A stretch of 64,000 nucleotides of DNA from assembly GCA_029931975.1 (NCBI GenBank), contig JAOZQY010000014.1:1-64000 (forward strand), given 5' to 3'. Positions 18,570-28,783 of the stretch are shown here, piece by piece. The notes beneath the pieces were generated by a model. The model was not told the origin of the DNA and searched no databases. It saw only the letters and a list, made by a program, of their open reading frames with translations. Numbering within the stretch: the stretch's first letter is position 1; each line of letters opens with the position of its first letter. The translations under genes were made by a program, and so were the position numbers. The stretch is from Bacteroidales bacterium (lineage in GTDB: Bacteria; Bacteroidota; Bacteroidia; Bacteroidales; GCA-2748055).

Positions 18570-21500
18570 ATGTTTTTGATTTTTGACACCGAAACCACAG
18601 GGCTTCCCAAAAGAAATAATGCTGCTATTTCTGAGATAGATAACTGGCCCAGAGTAGTGCAAATTGCCTGGCAGTTACACGACGAAAGCGGCGATCTTTC
18701 CGAGCACCACAACCTTCTGATACAGGCCGATGGATTTGAAATCCCTTATTCAGCTGAAAAAATCCATGGAATTTCTACAGAGAAAGCCCGGAAACATGGT
18801 ATACCACTTATTGAAGCACTTAGAGAATTTAACGAATCGGTTTCAAAAGCCACCATCCTTGTAGGTCACAACATACGCTTTGATATCAACGCGCTTGGTG
18901 CAGAGTTCATCAGGAGCGGAGTGGCCACAGATTTCCTGGAGAAGAAACAGGTATGTACCATGCGCCAGAGTACCGATCATTTGAAACTTCCGGGAGGACG
19001 GGGCGGAAAATTCAAAGCGCCCAAACTGATGGAACTCTATGAATACCTTTTCGAGGGGCAGTTCATGGAGGCCCACAATGCAGCTGCCGATGTGGAAGCC
19101 ACCACCAGGTGCTTCTTCGAATTGCTCAGAAAGAGAGTTATCACCCCCGAATCCCTGGGACTCACCCCGGCCCGGTACAGCCTGTTTATTTCAAAGAACC
19201 AGGGAAAGATCGGCCCTTACGGACTTACCCATCGTTCAAATTGGGAAGAAGAAGTACAACAGGCCGAGATAGAAACTCCGCCCGCTGAGCAAACTACTGA
19301 AAAACCAGTCGATACCGGGTTCTGCCACCTACATGTGCATACACAGTACTCCATCCTGGACGGGGCAGCCAGCATCCCCGAACTTCTGAAAAAAGCGATT
19401 GACGATGGCATGCGTGCCGTAGCCATTACCGATCATGGGAATATGTTTGGCGTCAAAGCCTTCCATCAAGAAGCCACCAGGCGGGGAATCAAACCCATTC
19501 TGGGATGTGAAGCTTATATTGCCAACAGGGAAAGGCATTCAAAAAAGGATAAGAACCAGGACGGATTTAATCATGTTGTCCTTCTGGCCAAGAATCACAA
19601 GGGCTACCAGAACCTGACCGCCATGATTTCACTCGGGTGGACCGAAGGTTTCTACTATAAGCCCCGGATCGACCGTGAACTACTGGAGAAGTATCATGAA
19701 GGCATCGTCTGCCTCTCTGCATGCCTGGGGGGAGAGATTCCGCAGGCCATCATGAACAAGACCGTGGAGGAAGCCGAAAAAATAGCCCTGGAGTACAAAC
19801 GCATTTTCGGTGAGGACTTCTACCTGGAATTGATGCGGCACCGTACCAGCGATCCGGGAATGAATAAACTGGTTTTTGATGACCAGGTATTTGTAAATCG
19901 CACCCTCCTTAAACTGGGACAAAAAGTGGGTATCAAATGCGTAGCCACCAATGATGTCCACTTTGTGAACATGGAGGATGCCGAAGCACACGATCACCTG
20001 ATTTGCCTGAATACTGGTAAGGACCTGGACGATCCCACCAGGATGCGCTACACCAGGCAAGAGTGGTTCAAAACCCAGGCCGAAATGCTGGATGTGTTTT
20101 CGGACCATCCTGAACTTCTGAACAATACCCTGGAGGTCGCCAAAAAGATTGAACGGTACGAACTGAACACCAATCCGGTGATGCCTTACTTCCCACTGCC
20201 CGAAGAATTCGACAATGAAGATAAGTACCTGAAGCATATTACCTACGAAGGGGCCGCCTTGCGCTACCCTGAAATCACAGAAGAAATAAGGGAGCGCATT
20301 GATTTTGAACTGGGAACCATACAGAGAATGGGGTTTCCCGGCTACTTTTTAATTGTTCAGGACTTTATTTCCGCAGCCCGCGACATGGGTGTTTCGGTAG
20401 GGCCCGGAAGGGGATCGGCAGCTGGTTCAGTGGTGGCCTACTGTTTAAAGATTACCGATATTGATCCCATCCGGTACGACCTGCTGTTTGAAAGATTTTT
20501 GAACCCCGATCGTATCTCGATGCCTGATATCGATATCGATTTTGATGAAGATGGTAGGGATGAAGTGCTCAAATGGGTGGTAAAAAAATATGGTCACGAC
20601 AGGGTGGCACATATTATCACCTTTGGATCCATGGCAGCCAAAATGGCCATCCGTGATGTGGCCAGGATCCAGAAACTCCCACTGCCCGAAGCCGATCGCC
20701 TCGCCAAAATGATTCCCGATCGACCCGGCACCACTTTTGCAAAAGCCTTTGAGGAAGTTGCCGAGTTAAAAGCCGAGATTGACTCACCCAACCCACTGAT
20801 ATCCAATACACTTCGCATTGCACAACGCCTGGAGGGCTCGGTTAGGCAAACGGGTTTGCATGCATGCGGCGTCATCATCGGGAGAAACAGCCTGATCGAA
20901 CATCTGCCTGTCTGTAAATCGAAAGAATCTGAACTTCTGGTCACTCAGTTCGACGGACATTTTGTGGAAGATGTGGGAATGTTAAAGATGGACTTCCTGG
21001 GTCTGAAAACCCTGTCGATCATCAAGGATGCCCTTGACAATATCAAATTGTCAAGGGGCATTGAAGTTGACATCGACAATCTGCCCATGGACGACCAGGC
21101 TACTTTCGACCTTTATTCAAGGGGGGATACCACAGGGCTCTTCCAGTTTGAATCGCCCGGAATGAAAAAATACCTGAAAGACCTTCAGCCCAACCGCTTT
21201 GAAGATCTTATTGCCATGAATGCCCTCTACAGACCGGGTCCCATGGAATACATTCCTTCATTTATCAATCGAAAACACGGAAAAGAGAAGATAGAGTATG
21301 ATCTCCCCGAGATGGAGGAGTATTTGAAAGACACCTACGGAATCACCGTTTACCAGGAGCAGGTGATGTTGCTTTCCAGAAAGCTTGCAGGATTTACCAG
21401 GGGTGAAGCAGATTCGCTTCGTAAGGCCATGGGTAAGAAGATCAAAAAGATGATGGACGAGCTAAAGGTGAAGTTCGAGGAGGGCTGCAAGCAAAATGGA

Positions 21501-22811
21501 CACTCGAAGCAGAAAATTGAGAAAATCTGGACCGACTGGGAGGCATTTGCCCAGTATGCATTTAACAAATCCCACTCTACCTGTTACGCCTATGTCTCCT
21601 ACCAGACTGGTTACCTGAAAGCCAATTACCCGGCTGAATTTATGGCTGCTGTTTTGAGCAGGAACATTACCGATATCAAAAAGATTGGCGCGTTTATGGA
21701 CGAATGCCGAAGAATGGGCATCTCCATTCTGGGTCCCGATGTAAACGAGAGTAATGTAAGGTTTACAGTCAACGACAAAGGAGATATACGCTTCGGACTG
21801 GGTGCCATCAAAGGGGTAGGCGAAAATGCGGTCAGAAGTATTATTGAGGAGCGAAGCAGCAATGGTCCCTTTGCTGACATCTATGACTTTGTGGAGCGCA
21901 ACGACCTGCACCAGGTAAACCGGAAAAATTTTGAGGGACTTGCCATAGCGGGGGCACTGGATTGTTTTGATAATATTTCAAGGAGCCAGTACATTGATAC
22001 ACTGGAAGAAGAAGATGCCACATTTATCGAACAGCTAATCAAGTTTGGCAATAAGCTCCAGTATGAAAAAAACACACCCCAGCAAAATCTGTTCGGGGAA
22101 ACAAGTGCTATTGCCATCTCAAGACCGGAGCCTCCGGGAGTAAATGCCTGGGAAGATATTACTACCTGTAAACAAGAAAAGGAACTCCTGGGCTTCTATC
22201 TCACTTCCCACCCCCTGGACAGATACCGCCTGGAGATCAATGCTTTTTGCCCCAACAAACTGAATGAATTATCTGACCTGCAACAGTTCAGGGGTCGGGA
22301 TGTGGTGTTCTGCGGCATGGTAAAGAGCGTCAGGGACGGAGTGGACCAGTGGCGCAATAAACCCTATATGCTTGCCCAGTTGGAAGATTACACAGATACA
22401 TATAACCTGCGGCTAAAAAATGACGATTACGTCAACTTCAAACAGTATTTCCTCCCCGATGTTGCAGTGATGATCCGTGCAACTGTCAACGAATGGAGCC
22501 CCAGGGAGGAACCCCGGAAAAAGATCTATTCACTGAGACTGAAGATGGTTCATATGCTCGCCGATGTGCGTGAAAAACTGGTCAAGTCAATTGATGTCTC
22601 CCTGAATATTAACCAGGTTTCAAGTGAACTTATTGATTCTTTTGAACGTTATACCGTAAATGAAAGTGGAAAGATTCTGAAATTCAAAATTTATGATCCT
22701 GAAACCAATATGAGGTTGAATCTATTCTCTCGCAACAAGCAGGTACTGCTTAACGATGAATTTATCAACTTCCTTCAGGATAATCCGTGCTTTGAATTCC
22801 GCCTTGCATAA
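18570..22811 (+). CDS. dnaE: DNA polymerase III subunit alpha with fused N-terminal DEDDh 3'-5' exonuclease domain
   Basis: MFLIFDTETTGLP...HNIRFDINALG...HNAAADVEATTRCF exonuclease motifs, then FCHLHVHTQYSILDGAASIPEL PHP and PDIDIDFDEDGRDEVLKWV polymerase motifs. Confidence 0.96.
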   Translation: MFLIFDTETTGLPKRNNAAISEIDNWPRVVQIAWQLHDESGDLSEHHNLLIQADGFEIPYSAEKIHGISTEKARKHGIPLIEALREFNESVSKATILVGHNIRFDINALGAEFIRSGVATDFLEKKQVCTMRQSTDHLKLPGGRGGKFKAPKLMELYEYLFEGQFMEAHNAAADVEATTRCFFELLRKRVITPESLGLTPARYSLFISKNQGKIGPYGLTHRSNWEEEVQQAEIETPPAEQTTEKPVDTGFCHLHVHTQYSILDGAASIPELLKKAIDDGMRAVAITDHGNMFGVKAFHQEATRRGIKPILGCEAYIANRERHSKKDKNQDGFNHVVLLAKNHKGYQNLTAMISLGWTEGFYYKPRIDRELLEKYHEGIVCLSACLGGEIPQAIMNKTVEEAEKIALEYKRIFGEDFYLELMRHRTSDPGMNKLVFDDQVFVNRTLLKLGQKVGIKCVATNDVHFVNMEDAEAHDHLICLNTGKDLDDPTRMRYTRQEWFKTQAEMLDVFSDHPELLNNTLEVAKKIERYELNTNPVMPYFPLPEEFDNEDKYLKHITYEGAALRYPEITEEIRERIDFELGTIQRMGFPGYFLIVQDFISAARDMGVSVGPGRGSAAGSVVAYCLKITDIDPIRYDLLFERFLNPDRISMPDIDIDFDEDGRDEVLKWVVKKYGHDRVAHIITFGSMAAKMAIRDVARIQKLPLPEADRLAKMIPDRPGTTFAKAFEEVAELKAEIDSPNPLISNTLRIAQRLEGSVRQTGLHACGVIIGRNSLIEHLPVCKSKESELLVTQFDGHFVEDVGMLKMDFLGLKTLSIIKDALDNIKLSRGIEVDIDNLPMDDQATFDLYSRGDTTGLFQFESPGMKKYLKDLQPNRFEDLIAMNALYRPGPMEYIPSFINRKHGKEKIEYDLPEMEEYLKDTYGITVYQEQVMLLSRKLAGFTRGEADSLRKAMGKKIKKMMDELKVKFEEGCKQNGHSKQKIEKIWTDWEAFAQYAFNKSHSTCYAYVSYQTGYLKANYPAEFMAAVLSRNITDIKKIGAFMDECRRMGISILGPDVNESNVRFTVNDKGDIRFGLGAIKGVGENAVRSIIEERSSNGPFADIYDFVERNDLHQVNRKNFEGLAIAGALDCFDNISRSQYIDTLEEEDATFIEQLIKFGNKLQYEKNTPQQNLFGETSAIAISRPEPPGVNAWEDITTCKQEKELLGFYLTSHPLDRYRLEINAFCPNKLNELSDLQQFRGRDVVFCGMVKSVRDGVDQWRNKPYMLAQLEDYTDTYNLRLKNDDYVNFKQYFLPDVAVMIRATVNEWSPREEPRKKIYSLRLKMVHMLADVREKLVKSIDVSLNINQVSSELIDSFERYTVNESGKILKFKIYDPETNMRLNLFSRNKQVLLNDEFINFLQDNPCFEFRLA

Positions 22812-22830
22812 GTTTTTTTTTATATTTTTG
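22804..22830 (+). promoter_or_regulatory. Candidate Bacteroidota-type promoter for trxA
   Basis: TTG (22804-22806), 16 nt, TATTTTTG (22823-22830) matching TAnnTTTG. Confidence 0.45.
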
Positions 22831-22862
22831 AGCGATAATATTTAATACATAAATTTTTACCA

Positions 22863-23180
22863 ATGGCATTAGAAGCAAGCGATAGCAATTTCGAGGAACT
22901 GGTACTGAACTCTGACAAACCTGTAATAGTAGATTTCTGGGCTGAATGGTGTGGTCCCTGCCGCATGGTAGGACCCATTGTTGAAGAAGTTGGTGTGGAC
23001 TATGATGGCAAGGCAGTAGTAGCCAAGGTAGATGTGGATAGCAATCCAGGCATCACTGCCAAATATGGCATCAGGAACATTCCCACCATTCTCTTTTTCA
23101 AAAATGGTGAAGTTGCAGATAAGCAGGTAGGTGCCGTACCCAAAAGCACCATCGTAGGGAAGCTGGAGCTTCTTCTTTAA
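22863..23180 (+). CDS. trxA: Thioredoxin
   Basis: VDFWAEWCGPCRMVGPIVEE active site. Confidence 0.97.
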   Translation: MALEASDSNFEELVLNSDKPVIVDFWAEWCGPCRMVGPIVEEVGVDYDGKAVVAKVDVDSNPGITAKYGIRNIPTILFFKNGEVADKQVGAVPKSTIVGKLELLL

Positions 23181-26100
23181 AAGCGTCTGCCGATGACCAG
23201 GATATCATCCAGCTGATCCAGGTCACCCCTCCATTTCTCAATGGTGTTATCAAGAATAACACGCTGTTGCAACATGGATTCTGCCTGGACCTTCAGGATA
23301 GTCTCCTTCAGGTTCTTGTACTTGAACTTTTTCATCAGTTCTCCTCCAAACTGGTCCGCATAACCGTCAGAGAAAAGGTATACAGTATCGCCTGGCTCTA
23401 TGTCAATCCTGTGAGTCTTAAAAACCATGTCGGTATTAAAGCCTGATCGTCCTATGGACTGTTTATCGGCTTTTGTTTCCAAAATCTCACCATTCCTGAC
23501 AAGGTAGAGGGGATTGAAGGCACCCGAGTATTCCAGGTATTTCTCCTTGCGGTCATAAGCGACCAGCGCCAGGTCCATGCCATCATAAATATCCCGTGAA
23601 TCGCTTCTGGTATGGAGAGTGTTAACTACCTCCTTATTCAGTTGGTTCAGGATCTTTCCCGGCTCCAGAATTCCGTACTCCCTGACTATTTTTGTAAGTG
23701 AATTATGACCTATAATAGACATAAATGCTCCCGGAACGCCATGACCAGTGCAATCCACCGCAGAAAAGAATTCCTTATCGCCCACCTCTGTAAACCAGTA
23801 GAAATCGCCACTCACAATATCTTTGGGCTTAAAAAGAATGAAGGTATCCGGGAAGGGTGAATTTTCCGGAAGAATGGCAAACTGAATGCGCTTGGCATAC
23901 CTGATACTATCGGTAATATCCTTGTTTTTCCGGGTCAGCTCCTCCTTCTGGGCCATCACAATAGCCGTACGATCCTTGACCCGCTCCTCCAGGATTATAT
24001 TCTCCCGTTTCAGTGCCTTCTCCCTGATTTTAATGTAGGAAAGGAAAATAATTCCAAGCACCAAAAGCATTGATAAAATAAAATACCAGGTCATGTAGAA
24101 AGGTGGCCTTATCTCAAACCGGAAAGAGGCCGGCTCTTCATTCCAGACACCTGTACTACTCCTTGCCCTGACAAGAAAAGTATACTTGCCATGCGGGAGC
24201 GCCGGATAGTTAACTCTGGTTTGCTGACCGGGAGGGCGCCAATCCTGGTCAATCCCTTCCAACATGATCTGGTAACGAACCTCATCCGGATTGAGGGTAA
24301 TGACTCCATACTCAAAGATGATGGAGTTCTGCCTGTATGTGAGACGCATTCCCTGGTTCATGCCGACTGAAAGTTGATTCACCTGCATCCCGGTGATTTG
24401 GATTGACGGAGAACCGGCAACAGGCACCTCCCTGGAGGGGTGGTAACGGGTGACTCCCTTTACCGTGCCAAACCATAGGCTGCCGGCCTGATCAACAATG
24501 CTTGCTCCGGGCTTGGTCTCAATCCCCACAAAGCCGCTCCTGGAGGTATAGGAGAAGAACCTTCCCTCCTCTCTGTTATAAATATTCAATCCTTTGTTGG
24601 TCCCCAGGTAAATATTGTTGTATTGATCAAGGTTTACCAGATGAATAAGATTTGCAAGGAGTCCACCCTCCTCAACGGTATAGATCTGCTTCACCAGATT
24701 CCGCTCCGGATCAAAGCAGATCACCCCCCTGGTCATGGTACCAATCCAGAGAGCTCCCTCCTGATCCTCCATAAATGCGCTCGGGGTAAATTCAAATCCC
24801 AGATACACTGGCCAAAGCTTACCAGTTCGCATAAGGGTGACCCCTCTCCCCTCTGACCCGATCCAAACCCGCTTTTTACCGTCCACATAGAGGGCAGAAA
24901 CAACATTGCCTAACAGTCCATCCCCCTGGGTATATTTGATTGCTGTATCTGCTTCTATATCATACATCACCAGCCCTTCAAGCGTTCCCACCCAAAGATG
25001 GTTATCCTTATCCAACTCCATGGCGGTAACCTGGTTCAAATTAATATATCTGTTTAATCCCTGAGCTTGGATATACCCCCTGGTTCTGCTGAAACTGGCA
25101 ACCCCACTGTTCATGGTTCCGATCCAGACCGTGCCCTGGCGATCCTCTTTCAAAAAATTGATCTGTTCCCCGGCAAGTGCTCTAAAATCATGGATGGAGC
25201 CACCAAGGTGCTCAGGATCAAGAATGCTGATTCCCTCATTTGTTCCAAACCAAAAGGAGCCGTCAGCTCTTTGGAGAATGGAGCCCACCTGTGAGCCAAT
25301 CAGTCCATCCTCTTTAAAATAAGAGGAAAAAGCATCTCCTTTGTAAACACAGAGCCCATTTTCATTGGTTCCGAACAGCATGTTCCCTTCGGCATCTTCC
25401 ATTATCGACCAGACCTTCATACCGGGAAATCCGTTCTTCTTGCTGTACAGATGCATCTGATCATCCGTATCAATGCGTACCACACCATCCTCAAAAGTGC
25501 CCACCCAGATATTGCCCTCACTGTCTTCGAAAAGTGAACTAACCCAGTTGGAGCTTAACCCGGCCTTGACCAGGTCATACATCACTGTACTGTCAAAATT
25601 AGGATTATAGCGATAAAGTCCGCCGTGATACTTGCCGATCCAGGTCCTACCTCTGCGATCTACAAGAATGGAAGTAGTCTGATAAAACTGAGGCACTCCA
25701 TGAAGTGACAAATTTCTAAAGAGACTACTATCTGCATTAAAAAGCTTCACCCCCTGTTTGGTAACAAAATAGATCCCACCTTCATGATCCAGAAAATGCC
25801 CGTAAACCTCACCGGAAAGCTTATCCCCGGCATATTGTTCAAACTCATACTGATCCTTTGGCGCATCGGGGTTCGACAGATTGATCACCCCCGCCCCGGA
25901 AGTGGTGAACCAGAGATGATCCGAACTATCCCTGAAAATTGAAGTGACCGTTGCGGTTAGAGGCTCTGAAAAAGGAGTGATTTTACTAAATGAATTTCCA
26001 TCATAAACAGTGATCCCCCCCCCTGTATGACCAAACCAGATCTTCCCCTGCTGATCCTCGCAAATGGCCCTGACCCCATTCTCTGCCATCCCATCAGCTG

Positions 26101-26308
26101 TGGAATAATTCAGAAACTGCACGCCGTCAAACCTGGTCGCACCCGCCTGTGTCCCCAACCAGTATACATCATTCCGGTCCTGCATAACAATATATACAGT
26201 GGACTGGGCCAATCCATCAGAAACGGAAAACTGGTCGAAATAAAACTGTTGCCCATAAAGAGACAGGGTCAACAATCCAAACCATAAGAGTAATGCCCGT
26301 CTGACCAT
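23177..26308 (-). CDS. Two-component-regulator-type beta-propeller protein with Y_Y_Y, TM, coiled coil and C-terminal SpoIIE/PP2C phosphatase domain
   Basis: Repeated WIGT-type propeller blades, Y_Y_Y-like domain, TM helix, then KPKDIVSGDFYWF...DCTGHGVPGAFMSIIG...YLFSDGYADQFGG. Confidence 0.9.
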   Translation of the reverse strand: MVRRALLLWFGLLTLSLYGQQFYFDQFSVSDGLAQSTVYIVMQDRNDVYWLGTQAGATRFDGVQFLNYSTADGMAENGVRAICEDQQGKIWFGHTGGGITVYDGNSFSKITPFSEPLTATVTSIFRDSSDHLWFTTSGAGVINLSNPDAPKDQYEFEQYAGDKLSGEVYGHFLDHEGGIYFVTKQGVKLFNADSSLFRNLSLHGVPQFYQTTSILVDRRGRTWIGKYHGGLYRYNPNFDSTVMYDLVKAGLSSNWVSSLFEDSEGNIWVGTFEDGVVRIDTDDQMHLYSKKNGFPGMKVWSIMEDAEGNMLFGTNENGLCVYKGDAFSSYFKEDGLIGSQVGSILQRADGSFWFGTNEGISILDPEHLGGSIHDFRALAGEQINFLKEDRQGTVWIGTMNSGVASFSRTRGYIQAQGLNRYINLNQVTAMELDKDNHLWVGTLEGLVMYDIEADTAIKYTQGDGLLGNVVSALYVDGKKRVWIGSEGRGVTLMRTGKLWPVYLGFEFTPSAFMEDQEGALWIGTMTRGVICFDPERNLVKQIYTVEEGGLLANLIHLVNLDQYNNIYLGTNKGLNIYNREEGRFFSYTSRSGFVGIETKPGASIVDQAGSLWFGTVKGVTRYHPSREVPVAGSPSIQITGMQVNQLSVGMNQGMRLTYRQNSIIFEYGVITLNPDEVRYQIMLEGIDQDWRPPGQQTRVNYPALPHGKYTFLVRARSSTGVWNEEPASFRFEIRPPFYMTWYFILSMLLVLGIIFLSYIKIREKALKRENIILEERVKDRTAIVMAQKEELTRKNKDITDSIRYAKRIQFAILPENSPFPDTFILFKPKDIVSGDFYWFTEVGDKEFFSAVDCTGHGVPGAFMSIIGHNSLTKIVREYGILEPGKILNQLNKEVVNTLHTRSDSRDIYDGMDLALVAYDRKEKYLEYSGAFNPLYLVRNGEILETKADKQSIGRSGFNTDMVFKTHRIDIEPGDTVYLFSDGYADQFGGELMKKFKYKNLKETILKVQAESMLQQRVILDNTIEKWRGDLDQLDDILVIGRRF

Positions 26309-26315
26309 ATCCGTT

Positions 26316-28661
26316 TTAGTAGTCCTTCGGTATAAAGAAGAATGTTCCATCCTCATCTTCCAGTCCGGAAATTTTTCCGAATTGTGGCTTCTGCTGGGTG
26401 GTATTTTCGACGGCAGTGGTCACCTTCAATACAATATTCTCGATGGGAACACAATTGTTTGGGTTCTCGATCAACATATTAGCAAAGGTCCTGGTAAACT
26501 GACTGTCGTCAACAGCCAGCTCATACCCTGCGGAGGAGAAGACCTGTGAAGATTTGAAACGGGTCGAGCTCCAGTCATCACAATTTCGCTCCTTGATCCC
26601 GGAGCGCATAGCCTGATAAAAACTGGGTCCCGATTCACAGGCATCCGTAATTACCAGTGTATGGGTAAGAAAATCAGGATAGACTTGCATGGCTGCTTTC
26701 AGCGCATTAATATTGTAGTAAGTAAACTCATCATCCCTGGAGGCATCAACAGGAATCCAGTACCCACTTTGATTGATATATTTTCCATGCCCGGCATACC
26801 AGATCAGGAGCGAATTCACCCGGTTGCTCCTGATCATATCCCTTAGCTCAATGGAGAAAAATTTTGAGAGCTCCGCTTTAGACATATTTTTTTTATGAAT
26901 CACATTGTGTATCTGGTAATTTGCCAGTGCAGAGCGCATCATGGATACATCCTTTGAGGGGCCTCCCAGGCTGGCAAATGAATCGTAGTCCGAATTTTCA
27001 ATGAAAATAGCCCAGGTTTTGCCCATGGGATTATCATCAAAGGACTGTGCATCACGATTCAGTTTATACTCGATTTCTGAGCTGTTACCAAATTCGTCTA
27101 CAGCTGTCACAGTGATCCGGCTCTTATTGTTTACACTAACATAAGCTGTGAAACTGGGATTCAGGTCACTGGGAATATAACTGGCCATCACACTGTCGAT
27201 GAAAATTTTGGTTATCCTGCTCTCATCTCTAATTTTTCCTTCCATATAGATCATGGGATCGTTGTTATCAAGGTAGAGAATATTGCTCTCCGAACCATAG
27301 GGAGCTATCATGTTAACAACAGGAGGATCTATTTCAGTACGCCTGATTGGGAAAATTGCAGTCTCTGTATTGCCATAAACATCAGATACCTGCACGGTCA
27401 CCTGATTAGTACTGGTGAGATTTACGCTGGCCAGAAACTTGAATCCCTCCTCAGTTGCTTCTACCGGCACATTGAATCCATTCACTTGCAGTGATTCGAT
27501 ACCACTTTCATCTGTAATCTGGCCCGTTACATTCAGCAAAACGATCTCCTTTGAAACATCAATGGCATTTGCATCATTGGAAGGAGGATCTAACAGCACT
27601 ACCATCGGTTTGTTTTCCTCGCGGTTCAACTCATACATCCGTTGGGTGGCTTCTTCATGCAAACGTTGGGCAGTCCCGTCGAATTTGGACATGGCCAGTA
27701 GTTTTTCGTAATCAGCAAGGGCACCTTCATACTCCCTGATCTCTTCATAGGATCCTCCCCTTTTATAATAAATTTCTGCATTCTCAGGATCCAGCTCAAT
27801 GGCTTTTGAATAATCGATGATGGCGTAGCCGGGCTGATTCATCTTGCTGTTTATATCGCCCCTCAAGATATAAATCAATGGTTCATCGGGAAACTGCACC
27901 GATGCCATAGAGAGCGTCTCACTGGCCTTAAGGAGATTGCCCTGGGCGGATAATACCTGGCTCTGCAAGAGGATCCCCTCAAGATGTCTGGGATCCATCT
28001 GAAGAACCTGATTCACTTCATTCCCGGCAGCTTCATAATTCTCAAGACTATAAAGCAACTGCGCATATGAAAAATGAGTGGCAACCACCCTTCTGTTCTT
28101 CTGTAAAGACCGCCTGTAAGCCTGATCAGCTTCATCATACATCTCAAGCTTTTCATATACCTGAGCCAGCTTGTAATAGGCTCTTTCATCCTCTTTAAGC
28201 TTCAGACACCTCTGCCCATCGCTTAGAGCATCCTCATATTGATCAAGGGCCATATGGACATCGAATCTTGCCAGGTAAGCTTCCAGGAAATTGTTTTTCA
28301 AATCGATGGCCCTGCTTAGCCTTTTGAGTGCAAACTGATGGTTCCCTTCAAGGTGCCATTCACTGCCTGAAAAATAGTAAAGCTCTTCATCCTTCGCATC
28401 GAAAACCAGAGCACGATCGTAATCCTCAGCTGCATTTTTATGATCACCGCTCCTGGAATAGGCAGTGCCTCTTCGTATATAAGCCTTTTCATAATCGGGA
28501 TCCAGCTCTATGGCTTTAGTATATTGGACAATGGCATCTTTGAAATTATTGGCCTTCAAAAAATCGTCTCCCGCTTTATAATACTGTTTGGCCGATTGTG
28601 CCTGAACGGATGCTGCTACAATAAGCAGCAATAGGATCAAAATACGTCTGTTTTTTTTCAT
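26316..28661 (-). CDS. TPR-repeat protein with C-terminal caspase-like (peptidase C14) domain
   Basis: Signal peptide; multiple TPRs; LLIWYAGHGKYINQSGYWIPVDA and LVITDACESGPSFYQ giving a His/Cys dyad. Confidence 0.9.
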   Translation of the reverse strand: MKKNRRILILLLLIVAASVQAQSAKQYYKAGDDFLKANNFKDAIVQYTKAIELDPDYEKAYIRRGTAYSRSGDHKNAAEDYDRALVFDAKDEELYYFSGSEWHLEGNHQFALKRLSRAIDLKNNFLEAYLARFDVHMALDQYEDALSDGQRCLKLKEDERAYYKLAQVYEKLEMYDEADQAYRRSLQKNRRVVATHFSYAQLLYSLENYEAAGNEVNQVLQMDPRHLEGILLQSQVLSAQGNLLKASETLSMASVQFPDEPLIYILRGDINSKMNQPGYAIIDYSKAIELDPENAEIYYKRGGSYEEIREYEGALADYEKLLAMSKFDGTAQRLHEEATQRMYELNREENKPMVVLLDPPSNDANAIDVSKEIVLLNVTGQITDESGIESLQVNGFNVPVEATEEGFKFLASVNLTSTNQVTVQVSDVYGNTETAIFPIRRTEIDPPVVNMIAPYGSESNILYLDNNDPMIYMEGKIRDESRITKIFIDSVMASYIPSDLNPSFTAYVSVNNKSRITVTAVDEFGNSSEIEYKLNRDAQSFDDNPMGKTWAIFIENSDYDSFASLGGPSKDVSMMRSALANYQIHNVIHKKNMSKAELSKFFSIELRDMIRSNRVNSLLIWYAGHGKYINQSGYWIPVDASRDDEFTYYNINALKAAMQVYPDFLTHTLVITDACESGPSFYQAMRSGIKERNCDDWSSTRFKSSQVFSSAGYELAVDDSQFTRTFANMLIENPNNCVPIENIVLKVTTAVENTTQQKPQFGKISGLEDEDGTFFFIPKDY

Positions 28662-28783
28662 GGTGTAGTACAGCCTTTACATACAATACCAAAACTAAAT
28701 AATTGTACGCAAGTTATTGAATAATTGTTTCTTAATCCGATTCATATTAGATCAATATAAGATTTCAGCCCATAGGAACAACA

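Noticed and set aside
19680-20237. 185-aa minus-strand ORF inside dnaE
   Set aside because: Antisense shadow; the sense strand encodes conserved polymerase sequence throughout.
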